Source: Brachionus manjavacas (Eukaryota; Rotifera; Eurotatoria; Ploima; Brachionidae). From it: a stretch of DNA of 64,000 nucleotides. This document shows, piece after piece, positions 40,901-53,446 of this stretch (position 1 is its first letter; every line of letters starts with the position of its first letter). The stretch spans positions 78,501 through 142,500 of the forward strand of contig JAHQIY010000050.1 of assembly GCA_019054805.1 (NCBI GenBank), given 5' to 3'. The notes under the pieces are model-generated. The model searched no databases, was not told the origin of the DNA, and saw only the letters and a program-made list of their open reading frames with translations. The position numbers and the translations under genes were made by a program.

Positions 40901-43900
40901 TATAAATGAATAAAAAAAAGAGTTTAAGTTAAAAAATCTAATTAATTTTCAGTTAAAGGATAATAGTTGGAATATAGACTATTTTTCTAAATGATATTTA
41001 AATAGTAACTTAAAAGTTTCTTTAAATTATTATTAATTGACTGTTGCAATAACCGTAATAAGCTTCTGGTTCTTGTTTGATAGCGTAATTAATCATTGTT
41101 TTTTAAATATTAATGCCTTCCATAAATATTAATTAACTATCGAATAAAAAAATCTATAAAAATCAAACCTTGGAGATACGGGGTTACCACGGTGATAAAC
41201 AATAACAATTGTATGGAATTTTTAAACAAAATTATTTTTTACTAATTTAAAACATTTAAAAATAACACTAAGAATAGGAATTTTAAATTTTTATATTTTA
41301 TTATTTATAAGCAGAAGACTTTTTTCTAAATTGAAATTCTGTTTTTATTCCATGTTAATTTAAAATTTCAGATAATTTTTAAGCCGACTTCATGTTCAGT
41401 TCGAAGCATTTAAAACAAATTACTTAAGTATAAATGAATAAAAAAAAAGAGTTTAAGTTAAAAAATCTAATTAATTTTCAGTTAAAGGATAATAGTTGGA
41501 ATATAGACTATTTTTTTAAATGATATTAAAATAGTAACTTAAAAGTTTCTTTAAATTATTATTAATTGACTGTTGCAATAACCGTAATAAGCTTCTGGTT
41601 CTTGTTTGATAGCGTAATTAATCATTGTTTTTTAAATATTAATGCCTTCCATAAATATTAATTAACTATCGAATAAAAAAATCTAAAAAAATCAAACCTT
41701 GGAGATACGGGGTTACCACGGTGATAAACAATAACAATTGTATGGAATTTTTTAAACAAAATTATTTTTTACTAATTTAAAACATTTAAAAATAACACTA
41801 AGAATAGGAATTTTAAATTTTTATATTTTATTATTTATAAGCAGAAGACTTTTTTTCTAAATTGAAATTCTGTTTTTATTCCATGTTAATTTAAAATTTC
41901 AGATAATTTTTAAGCCGACTTCATGTTCAGTTCGAAGCATTTAAAACAAATTACTTAAGTATAAATGAATAAAAAAAAAGAGTTTAAGTTAAAAAATCTA
42001 ATTAATTTTCAGTTAAAGGATAATAGTTGGAATATAGACTATTTTTTAAATGATATTAAAATAGTAACTTAAAAGTTTCTTTAAATTATTATTAATTGAC
42101 TGTTGCAATAACCGTAATAAGCTTCTGGTTCTTGTTTGATAGCGTAATTAATCATTGTTTTTAAATATTAATGCCTTCCATAAATATTAATTAACTATCG
42201 AATAAAAAAATCTATAAAAATCAAACCTTGGAGATACGGGGTTACCACGGTGATAAACAATAACAATTGTATGGAATTTTTTAAACAAAATTATTTTTTA
42301 CTAATTTAAAACATTTAAAAATAACACTAAGAATAGGAATTTTAAATTTTTATATTTTATTATTTATAAGCAGAAGACTTTTTTTCTAAATTGAAATTCT
42401 GTTTTTATTCCATGTTAATTTAAAATTTCAGATAATTTTTAAGCCGACTTCATGTTCAGTTCGAAGCATTTAAAACAAATTACTTAAGTATAAATGAATA
42501 AAAAAAAGAGTTTAAGTTAAAAAATCTAATTAATTTTCAGTTAAAGGATAATAGTTGGAATATAGACTATTTTTAAATGATATTAAAATAGTAACTTAAA
42601 AGTTTCTTTAAATTATTATTAATTGACTGTTGCAATAACCGTAATAAGCTTCTGGTTCTTGTTTGATAGCGTAATTAATCATTGTTTTTTAAATATTAAT
42701 GCCTTCCATAAATATTAATTTACTATCGAATAAAAAATCTAAAAAAATCAAACCTTGGAGATACGGGGTTACCACGGTGATAAACAATAACAATTGTATG
42801 GAATTTTTTAAACAAAATTATTTTTTACTAATTTAAAACATTTAAAAATAACACTAAGAATAGGAATTTTAAATTTTTATATTTTATTATTTATAAGCAG
42901 AAGACTTTTTTTCTAAATTGAAATTCTGTTTTTATTCCATGTTAATTTAAAATTTCAGATAATTTTTAAGCCGACTTCATGTTCAGTTCGAAGCATTTAA
43001 AACAAATTACTTAAGTATAAATGAATAAAAAAAAAGAGTTTAAGTTAAAAAATCTAATTAATTTTCAGTTAAAGGATAATAGTTGGAATATAGACTATTT
43101 TTTTAAATGATATTAAAATAGTAACTTAAAAGTTTCTTTAAATTATTATTAATTGACTGTTGCAATAACCGTAATAAGCTTCTGGTTCTTGTTTGATAGC
43201 GTAATTAATCATTGTTTTTTTAAATATTAATGCCTTCCATAAATATTAATTTACTATCGAATAAAAAAATCTAAAAAAATCAAACCTTGGAGATACGGGG
43301 TTACCACGGTGATAAACAATAACAATTGTATGGAATTTTTTAAACAAAATTATTTTTTACTAATTTAAAACATTTAAAAATAACACTAAGAATAGGAATT
43401 TTAAATTTTTATATTTTATTATTTATAAGCAGAAGACTTTTTTTTCTAAATTGAAATTCTGTTTTTATTCCATGTTAATATAAAATTTCAGATAATTTTT
43501 AAGCCGACTTCATGTTCAGTTCGAAGCATTTAAAACAAATTACTTAAGTATAAATGAATAAAAAAAAGAGTTTAAGTTAAAAAATCTAATTAATTTTCAG
43601 TTAAAGGATAATAGTTGGAATATAGACTATTTTTTTAAATGATATTTAAATAGTAACTTAAAAGTTTCTTTAAATTATTATTAATTGACTGTTGCAATAA
43701 CCGTAATAAGCTTCTGGTTCTTGTTTGATAGCGTAATTAATCATTGTTTTTTTAAATATTAATGCCTTCCATAAATATTAATTAACTATCGAATAAAAAA
43801 ATCTAAAAAAATCAAACCTTGGAGATACGGGGTTACCACGGTGATAAACAATAACAATTGTATGGAATTTTTTAAACAAAATTATTTTTTACTAATTTAA

Positions 43901-46040
43901 AACATTTAAAAATAACACTAAGAATAGGAATTTTAAATTTTTATATTTTATTATTTATAAGCAGAAGACTTTTTTCTAAATTGAAATTCTGTTTTTATTC
44001 CATGTTAATTTAAAATTTCAGATAATTTTTAAGCCGACTTCATGTTCAGTTCGAAGCATTTAAAACAAATTACTTAAGTATAAATGAATAAAAAAAAAAG
44101 AGTTTAAGTTAAAAAATCTAATTAATTTTCAGTTAAAGGATAATAGTTGGAATATAGACTATTTTTTTAAATGATATTTAAATAGTAACTTAAAAGTTTC
44201 TTTAAATTATTATTAATTGACTGTTGCAATAACCGTAATAAGCTTCTGGTTCTTGTTTGATAGCGTAATTAATCATTGTTTTTTTAAATATTAATGCCTT
44301 CCATAAATATTAATTAACTATCGAATAAAAAAATCTATAAAAATCAAACCTTGGAGATACGGGGTTACCACGGTGATAAACAATAACAATTGTATGGAAT
44401 TTTTAAACAAAATTATTTTTTACTAATTTAAAACATTTAAAAATAACACTAAGAATAGGAATTTTAAATTTTTATATTTTATTATTTATAAGCAGAAGAC
44501 TTTTTTTTCTAAATTGAAATTCTGTTTTTATTCCATGTTAATTTAAAATTTCAGATAATTTTTAAGCCGACTTCATGTTCAGTTCGAAGCATTTAAAACA
44601 AATTACTTAAGTATAAATGAATAAAAAAAAAAGAATCTAAGTTAAAAAATCTAATTAATTTTCAGTTAAAGGATAATAGTTGGAATATAGACTATTTTTC
44701 TAAATGATATTTAAATAGTAACTTAAAAGTTTCTTTAAATTATTATTAATTGACTGTTGCAATAACCGTAATAAGCTTCTGGTTCTTGTTTGATAGCGTA
44801 ATTAATCATTGTTTTTTTAAATATTAATGCCTTCCATAAATATTAATTAACTATCGAATAAAAAATCTAAAAAAATCAAACCTTGGAGATACGGGGTTAC
44901 CACGGTGATAAACAATAACAATTGTATGGAATTTTTTAAACAAAATTATTTTTTACTAATTTAAAACATTTAAAAATAACACTAAGAATAGGAATTTTAA
45001 ATTTTTATATTTTATTATTTATAAGCAGAAGACTTTTTTTCTAAATTGAAATTCTGTTTTTATTCCATGTTAATTTAAAATTTCAGATAATTTTTAAGCC
45101 GACTTCATGTTCAGTTCGAAGCATTTAAAACAAATTACTTAAGTATAAATTAATAAAAAAAAAAAGAGTTTAAGTTAAAAAATCTAATTAATTTTCAGTT
45201 AAAGGATAATAGTTGGAATATAGACTATTTTTCTAAATGATATTTAAATAGTAACTTAAAAGTTTCTTTAAATTATTATTAATTGACTGTTGCAATAACA
45301 GTAATAAGCTTCTGAATCTTGTTTGATAGCGTAATTAATCATTGTTTTTAAATATTAATGCCTTCCATAAATATTAATTAACTATCGAATAAAAAAATCT
45401 ATAAAAATCAAACCTTGGAGATACGGGGTTACCACGGTGATAAACAATAACAATTGTATGGAATTTTTTAAACAAAATTATTTTTTACTAATTTAAAACA
45501 TTTAAAAATAACACTAAGAATAGGAATTTTAAATTTTTATATTTTATTATTTATAATCAGCAGACATTTTTTTCTAAATTGAAATTCTGTTTTTATTCCA
45601 TGTTAATTTAAAATTTCAGATAATTTTTAAGCCGACTTCATGTTCAGTTCGAAGCATTTAAAACAAATTACTTAAGTATAAATTAATAAAAAAAAAAGAG
45701 TTTAAGTTAAAAAATCTAATTAATTTTCAGTTAAAGGATAATAGTTGGAATATAGACTATTTTTCTAAATGATATTTAAATAGTAACTTAAAAGTTTCTT
45801 TAAATTATTATTAATTGACTGTTGCAATAACAGTAATAAGCTTCTGAATCTTGTTTGATAGCGTAATTAATCATTGTTTTTAAATATTAATGCCTTCCAT
45901 AAATATTAATTAACTATCGAATAAAAAAATCTATAAAAATCAAACCTTGGAGATACGGGGTTACCACGGTGATATACAATAACAATTGTATGGAATTTTT
46001 TAAACAAAATTATTTTTTACTAATTTAAAACATTTAAAAA
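37906..46040 (-). repeat. 530-base satellite, block 4 (about 15 monomers, - orientation)
   Basis: The longest uninterrupted run. Landmarks GTGATAAACAATAAC occur at 38,011, 38,542, 39,071, 39,599, 40,132 and so on. The monomers nearest the VLIG copy 3 carry AACAGTAATAAGCTTCTGAA in place of AACCGTAATAAGCTTCTGGT, the same variant as next to copies 1 and 2, so that variant marks the gene-proximal monomer. No gene in this block. Confidence 0.95.
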
Positions 46041-46100
46041 TAACACTTAGAATAGAGAATAGAAGATTCAAATTTACAAGTTACCAATATTTAGTTAACT

Positions 46101-46748
46101 ATGATTGGAAATTCGAAAAAAGAAGAGTCAAATAATGTTGTCGAAAGTATTAAATTAAACAAAGTTTCAGAAATTATAAAAATATTTGAAAATGATTGTT
46201 CTGAAAAAAGTATTTCGTTTAAAAAATGCAACAACGCCAAACTTTCCCGAAACGTGAGAAAAGATATAAATGAAAATAAAAATACTCAATTGTCATTAGA
46301 AGAAAAAAACATAAGAGAAGATTCAAACCAAAAAGCTGAGAACATTCAGGTTATGATTGAAAATCCTAAAATAGGAGAAATAAATGAAGCGGTAGAAATA
46401 ACTCAATTTACCAAATTTTTGGATCTTAAAAAAATGATGAGTTTAAAAAGTCCAAATCCTGATCAGTTTGAAATTGAATTTAACAAAATAATTCTTGAAG
46501 AATTAAATGCCGAAGACTTGGTTAAATGGTTTAAAAATGGGAAATCACTACCGTCTGAACTCAAACCATATCTTTTGGACAATTTGAAAAGAATCAAGCG
46601 ATTTGATTCAATAATAAAACAACTATCTAAAATAGCTTACTGCAATGCCAGCATTGATTCAAAAACTAAACAACTCCTTGAATTTAAAATTCCTATTCTT
46701 AGTGTTATTTTTAAATGTTTTAAATTAGTAAAAAATAATTTTGTTTAA
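46101..46748 (+). pseudogene. VLIG copy 3, residues 1-194 fused to satellite
   Basis: Residues 1-194 equal the start of the complete gene; after QLLE the frame continues for 21 codons in satellite sequence (FKIPILSVIFKCFKLVKNNF, V) before a stop. Orientation is opposite to copies 1 and 2. It lacks every catalytic part. The same satellite-derived tail is present in copy 4, so the fusion happened once and was then duplicated. Confidence 0.85.
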
Positions 46749-48538
46749 AAAATTCCATACAATTGTTATTGTTTATCACCGTGGTAACCCCGTATCTCCA
46801 AGGTTTGATTTTTATAGATTTTTTTATTCGATAGTTAATTAATATTTATGGAAGGCATTAATATTTAAAAAAACAATGATTAATTACGCTATCAAACAAG
46901 AACCAGAAGCTTATTACGGTTATTGCAACAGTCAATTAATAATAATTTAAAGAAACTTTTAAGTTACTATTTAAATATCATTTAGAAAAATAGTCTATAT
47001 TCCAACTATTATCCTTTAACTGAAAATTAATTAGATTTTTAACTTAAACTCTTTTTTTTATTCATTTATACTTAAGTAATTTGTTTTAAATGCTTCGAAC
47101 TGAACATGAAGTCGGCTTAAAAATTATCTGAAATTTTAAATTAACATGGAATAAAAACAGAATTTCAATTTAGAAAAAAAAGTCTTCTGCTTATAAATAA
47201 TAAAATATAAAAATTTAAAATTCCTATTCTTAGTGTTATTTTTAAATGTTTTAAATTAGTAAAAAATAATTTTGTTTAAAAAATTCCATACAATTGTTAT
47301 TGTTTATCACCGTGGTAACCCCGTATCTCCAAGGTTTGATTTTTATAGATTTTTTATTCGATAGTTAATTAATATTTATGGAAGGCATTAATATTTAAAA
47401 AAACAATGATTAATTACGCTATCAAACAAGAACCAGAAGCTTATTACGGTTATTGCAACAGTCAATTAATAATAATTTAAAGAAACTTTTAAGTTACTAT
47501 TTAAATATCATTTAGAAAAATAGTCTATATTCCAACTATTATCCTTTAACTGAAAATTAATTAGATTTTTTAACTTAAACTCTTTTTTTATTCATTTATA
47601 CTTAAGTAATTTGTTTTAAATGCTTCGAACTGAACATGAAGTCGGCTTAAAAATTATCTGAAATTTTAAATTAACATGGAATAAAAACAGAATTTCAATT
47701 TAGAAAAAAGTCTTCTGCTTATAAATAATAAAATATAAAAATTTAAAATTCCTATTCTTAGTGTTATTTTTAAATGTTTTAAATTAGTAAAAAATAATTT
47801 TGTTTAAAAAATTCCATACAATTGTTATTGTTTATCACCGTGGTAACCCCGTATCTCCAAGGTTTGATTTTTTTAGATTTTTTTATTCGATAGTTAATTA
47901 ATATTTATGGAAGGCATTAATATTTAAAAAAACAATGATTAATTACGCTATCAAACAAGAACCAGAAGCTTATTACGGTTATTGCAACAGTCAATTAATA
48001 ATAATTTAAAGAAACTTTTAAGTTACTATTTTAATATCATTTAAAAAAATAGTCTATATTCCAACTATTATCCTTTAACTGAAAATTAATTAGATTTTTT
48101 AACTTAAACTCTTTTTTTTATTCATTTATACTTAAGTAATTTGTTTTAAATGCTTCGAACTGAACATGAAGTCGGCTTAAAAATTATCTGAAATTTTAAA
48201 TTAACATGGAATAAAACAGAATTTCAATTTAGAAAAAAAGTCTTCTGCTTATAAATAATAAAATATAAAAATTTAAAATTCCTATTCTTAGTGTTATTTT
48301 TAAAATGTTTTAAATTAGTAAAAAATAATTTTGTTTAAAAAATTCCATACAATTGTTATTGTTTATCACCGTGGTAACCCCGTATCTCCAAGGTTTGATT
48401 TTTTTAGATTTTTTTATTCGATAGTTAATTAATATTTATGGAAGGCATTAATATTTAAAAAAACAATGATTAATTACGCTATCAAACAAGAACCAGAAGC
48501 TTATTACGGTTATTGCAACAGTCAATTAATAATAATTT
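46680..48538 (+). repeat. 530-base satellite, block 5 (about 3.5 monomers, + orientation)
   Basis: Begins at the VLIG copy 3 breakpoint (within GAATTTAAAATTCC) and is cut in mid-monomer after AATTAATAATAATTT, where telomere repeats start. Confidence 0.9.
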
Positions 48539-48587
48539 GGGGTTAGGGTTTAGGTTAGGGTTAGGGTTAGGGTTAGGGTTAGGGTTA
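48539..48587 (+). repeat. Interstitial telomere tract (TTAGGG), about 8 units
   Basis: GGGGTTAGGGTTTAGGTTAG followed by five to six perfect GGGTTA units, then TTAAAACATTT of the satellite in opposite orientation. The G-rich strand points away from the + oriented satellite, as in a right chromosome end. Confidence 0.95.
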
Positions 48588-50790
48588 AAACATTTAAAAA
48601 TAACACTAAGAATAGGAATTTTAAATTTTTATATTTTATTATTTATAAGCAGAAGACTTTTTTTTCTAAATTGAAATTCTGTTTTTATTCCATGTTAATT
48701 TAAAATTTCAGATAATTTTTAAGCCGACTTCATGTTCAGTTCGAAGCATTTAAAACAAATTACTTAAGTATAAATGAATAAAAAAAAGAGTTTAAGTTAA
48801 AAAATCTAATTAATTTTCAGTTAAAGGATAATAGTTGGAATATAGACTATTTTTTTAAATGATATTAAAATAGTAACTTAAAAGTTTCTTTAAATTATTA
48901 TTAATTGACTGTTGCAATAACCGTAATAAAGCTTCTGGTTCTTGTTTGATAGCGTAATTAATCATTGTTTTTTTAAATATTAATGCCTTCCATAAATATT
49001 AATTAACTATCGAATAAAAAAATCTAAAAAAAATCAAACCTTGGAGATACGGGGTTACCACGGTGATAAACAATAACAATTGTATGGAATTTTTTAAACA
49101 AAATTATTTTTTACTAATTTAAAACATTTAAAAATAACACTAAGAATAGGAATTTTAAATTTTTATATTTTATTATTTATAAGCAGAAGACTTTTTTTTC
49201 TAAATTGAAATTCTGTTTTTATTCCATGTTAATTTAAAATTTCAGATAATTTTTTAAGCCGACTTCATGTTCAGTTCGAAGCATTTAAAACAAATTACTT
49301 AAGTATAAATGAATAAAAAAAAAAGAGTTTAAGTTAAAAAATCTAATTAATTTTCAGTTAAAGGATAATAGTTGGAATATAGACTATTTTTTTAAATGAT
49401 ATTTAAATAGTAACTTAAAAGTTTCTTTAAATTATTATTAATTGACTGTTGCAATAACCGTAATAAGCTTCTGGTTCTTGTTTGATAGCGTAATTAATCA
49501 TTGTTTTTTTAAATATTAATGCCTTCCATAAATATTAATTAACTATCGAATAAAAAAATCTATAAAAATCAAACCTTGGAGATACGGGGTTACCACGGTG
49601 ATAAACAATAACAATTGTATGGAATTTTTTAAACAAAATTATTTTTTTACTAATTTAAAACATTTAAAAATAACACTAAGAATAGGAATTTTAAATTTTT
49701 ATATTTTATTATTTATAAGCAGAAAGACTTTTTTTTCTAAATTGAAATTCCTGTTTTTATTCTCCATGTTAATTCTTAAAATTTCAGATAATTTTTAAGC
49801 CGACTTTCATGTTCAGTTCGGAAGTACGATTTAAAACAAAATTACTTAAGTATAAAATGAATAAAAAAAAAGAGTTTAAGTTAAAAAAAATCTAATTAAT
49901 TTCAATTGTTAATAGGATAATAGTTGGAATTATAGACTATTTTTCTTAAATGATATTTTAAATAGTAACTTAAAAGTTTCTTTTTAAATTATTATTAATT
50001 GACTGTTGCAATAACCGTAATAAAGCTTCTGGTTCTTGTTTGATAAAGCGTAATTAATCATTGTTTTTTTAAATATTAATGCCTGCCATAAATATTAATT
50101 AACTATCGAATAAAAAAATCTATAAAAATCAAACCTTGGAGATACGGGGTTACCACGGTGATAAACAATAACAATTGTATGGAATTTTTTAAACAAAATT
50201 ATTTTTTACTAATTTAAAACATTTAAAAATAACACTAAGAATAGGGAATTTTAAATTTTTCATATGTTTAGTTATTTATAAGCAGAAGACTTTTTTTCTA
50301 AATTGAAATTCTGTTTTTATTCCATGTTAATTTAAAATTTCAGATAATTTTTAAGCCGACTTCATGTTCAGTTCGAAGCATTTAAAACAAATTACTTAAG
50401 TATAAATGAATAAAAAAAAAGAGTTTAAGTTAAAATCTAATTAATTTTCAGTTAAAGGATAATGGTTGGAATATAGACTATTTTTCTAAATGATATTTAA
50501 ATAGTAACTTAAAAGTTTTTTAAATTATTATTAATTGACTGTTGCAATAACCGTAATAAGCTTCTGGTTCTTGTTTGATAGCGTAATTAATCATTGTGTT
50601 TTTAAATATTAATGCCTTCCATAAATATTAGGATTTAACTATCGAATAAAAAAATCTATAAAAATCAAACCTTGGAGATGCAGGGTTACCACGGTGATAA
50701 ACAATAACAATTGTATGGGAATTTTTTAAACAAAATTATTTTTTACTAATTTAAAACATTTAAAAATAACACTAAGAATAGGAATTTTAA
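48588..50790 (-). repeat. 530-base satellite, block 6 (about 4 monomers, - orientation)
   Basis: Begins in mid-monomer at AAAACATTTAAAAATAACAC directly after the telomere tract. From about 49,690 on, many single-base insertions and substitutions appear that are rare elsewhere. A repeat-derived 66-codon frame at 49,598 is not considered a gene. Confidence 0.9.
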
Positions 50791-51575
50791 ATTCAAGGAG
50801 TTGTTTAGTTTTTGAATCAATGCTGGCATTGCAGTAAGCTATTTTAGATAGTTGTTTTATTATTGAATCAAATCGCTTGATTCTTTTCAAATTATCCAAA
50901 AGATATGGTTTGAGTTCAGACGGTAGTGATTTCGCATTTTCAAACCATTTGGCAAGTCTTCGGCATTTTAATTCTTCAAGAATTGTTTTGTTAAATTCAA
51001 TTTCAAACTGATCAAGATTTGGACTTTTTAAACTCATCATTTTTTTAAGATCCAAAAATTTGGTAAATTGAGTTATTTCTACCGCTTTATTTGCTATCCT
51101 ATTTTAGGATTTTCAATCATAACCTGAATGTTCTCAGCTTTTTGGTTTGAATCTTCTCTTATGTTTTTTTCTTCTAATGACAATTGAGTATTTTTATTTT
51201 CATTTATATCTTTTCTCACGTTTCGGGAAAGTTTGGCGTTGTTGCATTATTTTTAAATGAAATACTTTAAATTCAGTAAACAATCATTTTGTTCAAATAT
51301 TTTTATACAATTGTTATTGTTTTATCACCGTGGTAACCCCGTATCTCCAAGGTTTGATTTTTTTATAGATTTTTATTCGATAGTTAATTAATATTTATGG
51401 GAAGGCATTAATATTTAAAAAAACAATGATTAATTACGCTATCAAACAAGAACCAGAAGCTTATTACGGTTATTGCAACAGTCAATTTCTGAAACTTTGT
51501 TTAGATTTAATACTTTCGACAACATTATTTGACTCTTCTTTTTTTCAATTCAATCATAGTTAACTAAATATTGGT
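50726..51575 (-). pseudogene. VLIG copy 4, worn fragment with satellite insertion
   Basis: 50,790-51,300 corresponds to residues ~38-194 of the complete gene with many substitutions and frameshifts, and carries the same 21-codon satellite tail as copy 3. 51,488-51,575 holds the remaining N-terminus and start region. Between them lies a piece of satellite (51,300-51,487). Confidence 0.8.
51300..51487 (+). repeat. Satellite fragment inserted in VLIG copy 4
   Basis: About 185 bases from ACAATTGTTATTG to GCAACAGTCAATTT replace nothing but split the VLIG sequence TTTTTATAATTTCTGAAAC at its ATAATT. Confidence 0.8.
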
Positions 51576-51609
51576 AACTTGTAAATTTGAATCTTTCCTA
51601 TTCCTCTAT

Positions 51610-53092
51610 TCTAAGTATTTATTTTTAAATGTTTTAAATTAGTAAAAAATAATTTTGTTTAAAAAATTCCATACAATTGTTATTGTATATCACCGTAGTA
51701 ACGTATCTCAAGGTTTGATTTTTATGATTTTTTATTCGATAGTTAATTAATATTTATGAAGGCATTAATATTTAAAAAAACAATGATTAATTACGCTATC
51801 AAACAAGATTCAGAAGCTTATTACTGTTATTGCAACAGTCAATTAATAATAATTTAAAGAAACTTTTAAGTTACTATTTAAATATCATTTAGAAAAATAA
51901 GTCTATATTCAACTATTATCCTTTAACTGAAAATTCATTAGATTTTTTAACTTAAACTCTTTTTTTTTTGTTGTTTATACTTAAAGCAATTTGTTTTAAA
52001 TGCTCGAACTGAACATGAAGTCGGCTTAAAAATTTTAAATTAACATGGAGATAAAACAGAGATTTCAATTTTAAAAGTCTTCTGCTTATAAATAATAAAA
52101 TATCAAAAATTTAAAAAATTCTATTCTTAGTGTTATTTTTAAATGTTTTAAATTAGTAAAAAATAATTTTGTTTAAAAAAATTCCATACAATTGTTATTG
52201 TTTATCACCGTGGTAGCGCTATCTCCAAGGTTTGATTTTTTTAGATTTTTATTCGATAGTTAATATTTATGGAAGGCATTTAATATTTAAAAAAAAACAA
52301 TGATTAATTACGCCAAAGAACAAAAACTTATTACGGTTATTGCAACAGTCAATTAATAATAATTTAAAAGAGCTTTGAGTTACTATTTTAATATCATTTA
52401 GAAAAAATAGTCTGTATTCCAACTATTATCCTTTTAACGAAAATTAATTAGATTTTTTAACTTAAGATTCTTTTTTTTTTTTTATTCATTTATACTTAAG
52501 TAATTTGTTTTAAATGCTTTCGAAAAACTGAACATGAAAGTCGAGCTTAAAAAATTATCTGAAATTTAAATTGGCATGGAATAAAAACGGAAATTTCCCA
52601 GAAAAAGTCTTCTGCTTATAAATAATAAAATGTAAAAATTTAAAATTCCTATTCTTGGTGTTATTTTTAAATGTTTTAAATTAGTAAAAAATAATTTTGT
52701 TTAAAAAATTCCATACAATTGTTATTGTTTATCACCGTGGTAACCCCGTATCTCCAAGGTTTGATTTTTATAGATTTTTTTATTTGATAGTTTTTTAATA
52801 TTTATGGAAAGGCATTAATATTTAAAAAAACAATGATTAATTACGCTATCAAACAAGAACCAGAAGCTTATTACGGTTATTGCAACAGTCAATTAATAAT
52901 AATTTAAAGAAACTTTTAAGTTATTATTTAAATATCATTTAAAAAAATAGTCTATATTCCAACTATTATCCTTTAACTGAAAATTAATTAGATTTTTTAA
53001 CTTAAACTCTTTTTTTTTTATTCATTTATACTTAAGTAATTTGTTTTAAATGCTTCGAACTGAACATGAAGTCGGCTTAAAAATTATCTGAA
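51610..53092 (+). repeat. 530-base satellite, block 7 (about 3 monomers, + orientation)
   Basis: The first two monomers (to about 52,620) are rich in small indels; the last is normal. It is cut in mid-monomer after AAAAATTATCTGAA, where telomere repeats begin. Confidence 0.9.
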
Positions 53093-53116
53093 GGGTTTAG
53101 GGTTAGGGTTAGGGTT
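53093..53116 (+). repeat. Interstitial telomere tract between satellite and Helentron array
   Basis: GGGTTTAGGGTTAGGGTTAG followed by GGTT joins the truncated satellite to the Helentron hairpin (GCCTAGATTTTTCGC). Confidence 0.95.
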
Positions 53117-53446
53117 GCCTAGATTTTTCGCTGATATATGAATATCAAGAAAAAAAAAATCTAGGTATTACGTTTGTCGTGTCCGTCCGTCCGTCCGTCC
53201 GTCCGTCTGTGGACACATCTAACCCTAGTTTTTAGATGTTAACCCTAGTTTTAAAAATGACAAAAAATATGTCGATCGATAGCATTGAATACATAAAAGG
53301 CGCGAAAAATCTAGGCAATCTAATTTTTTAAAAATTAAACTTTAAATCGATCAATCACTAAAACAAAAATATTATTCAAAAAGATTAAAGTAATAAAAAA
53401 TTTATTGACAACAAAAGTATGAACTAAATAAGATAAAAAAAGAGAA

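Noticed and set aside
49598-49798. 66-codon frame in satellite
   Set aside because: It is made only of satellite sequence, is opened by a local indel and is absent from other monomers.
31100-53092. CRISPR-like array
   Set aside because: The repeats are ~530-base contiguous monomers without unique spacers, in an animal genome; this is satellite DNA.
53093-53116. True chromosome end
   Set aside because: The TTAGGG tract is only 24 bases and is followed by 11 kb of further sequence, so in this assembly it is interstitial. A mis-join remains possible.
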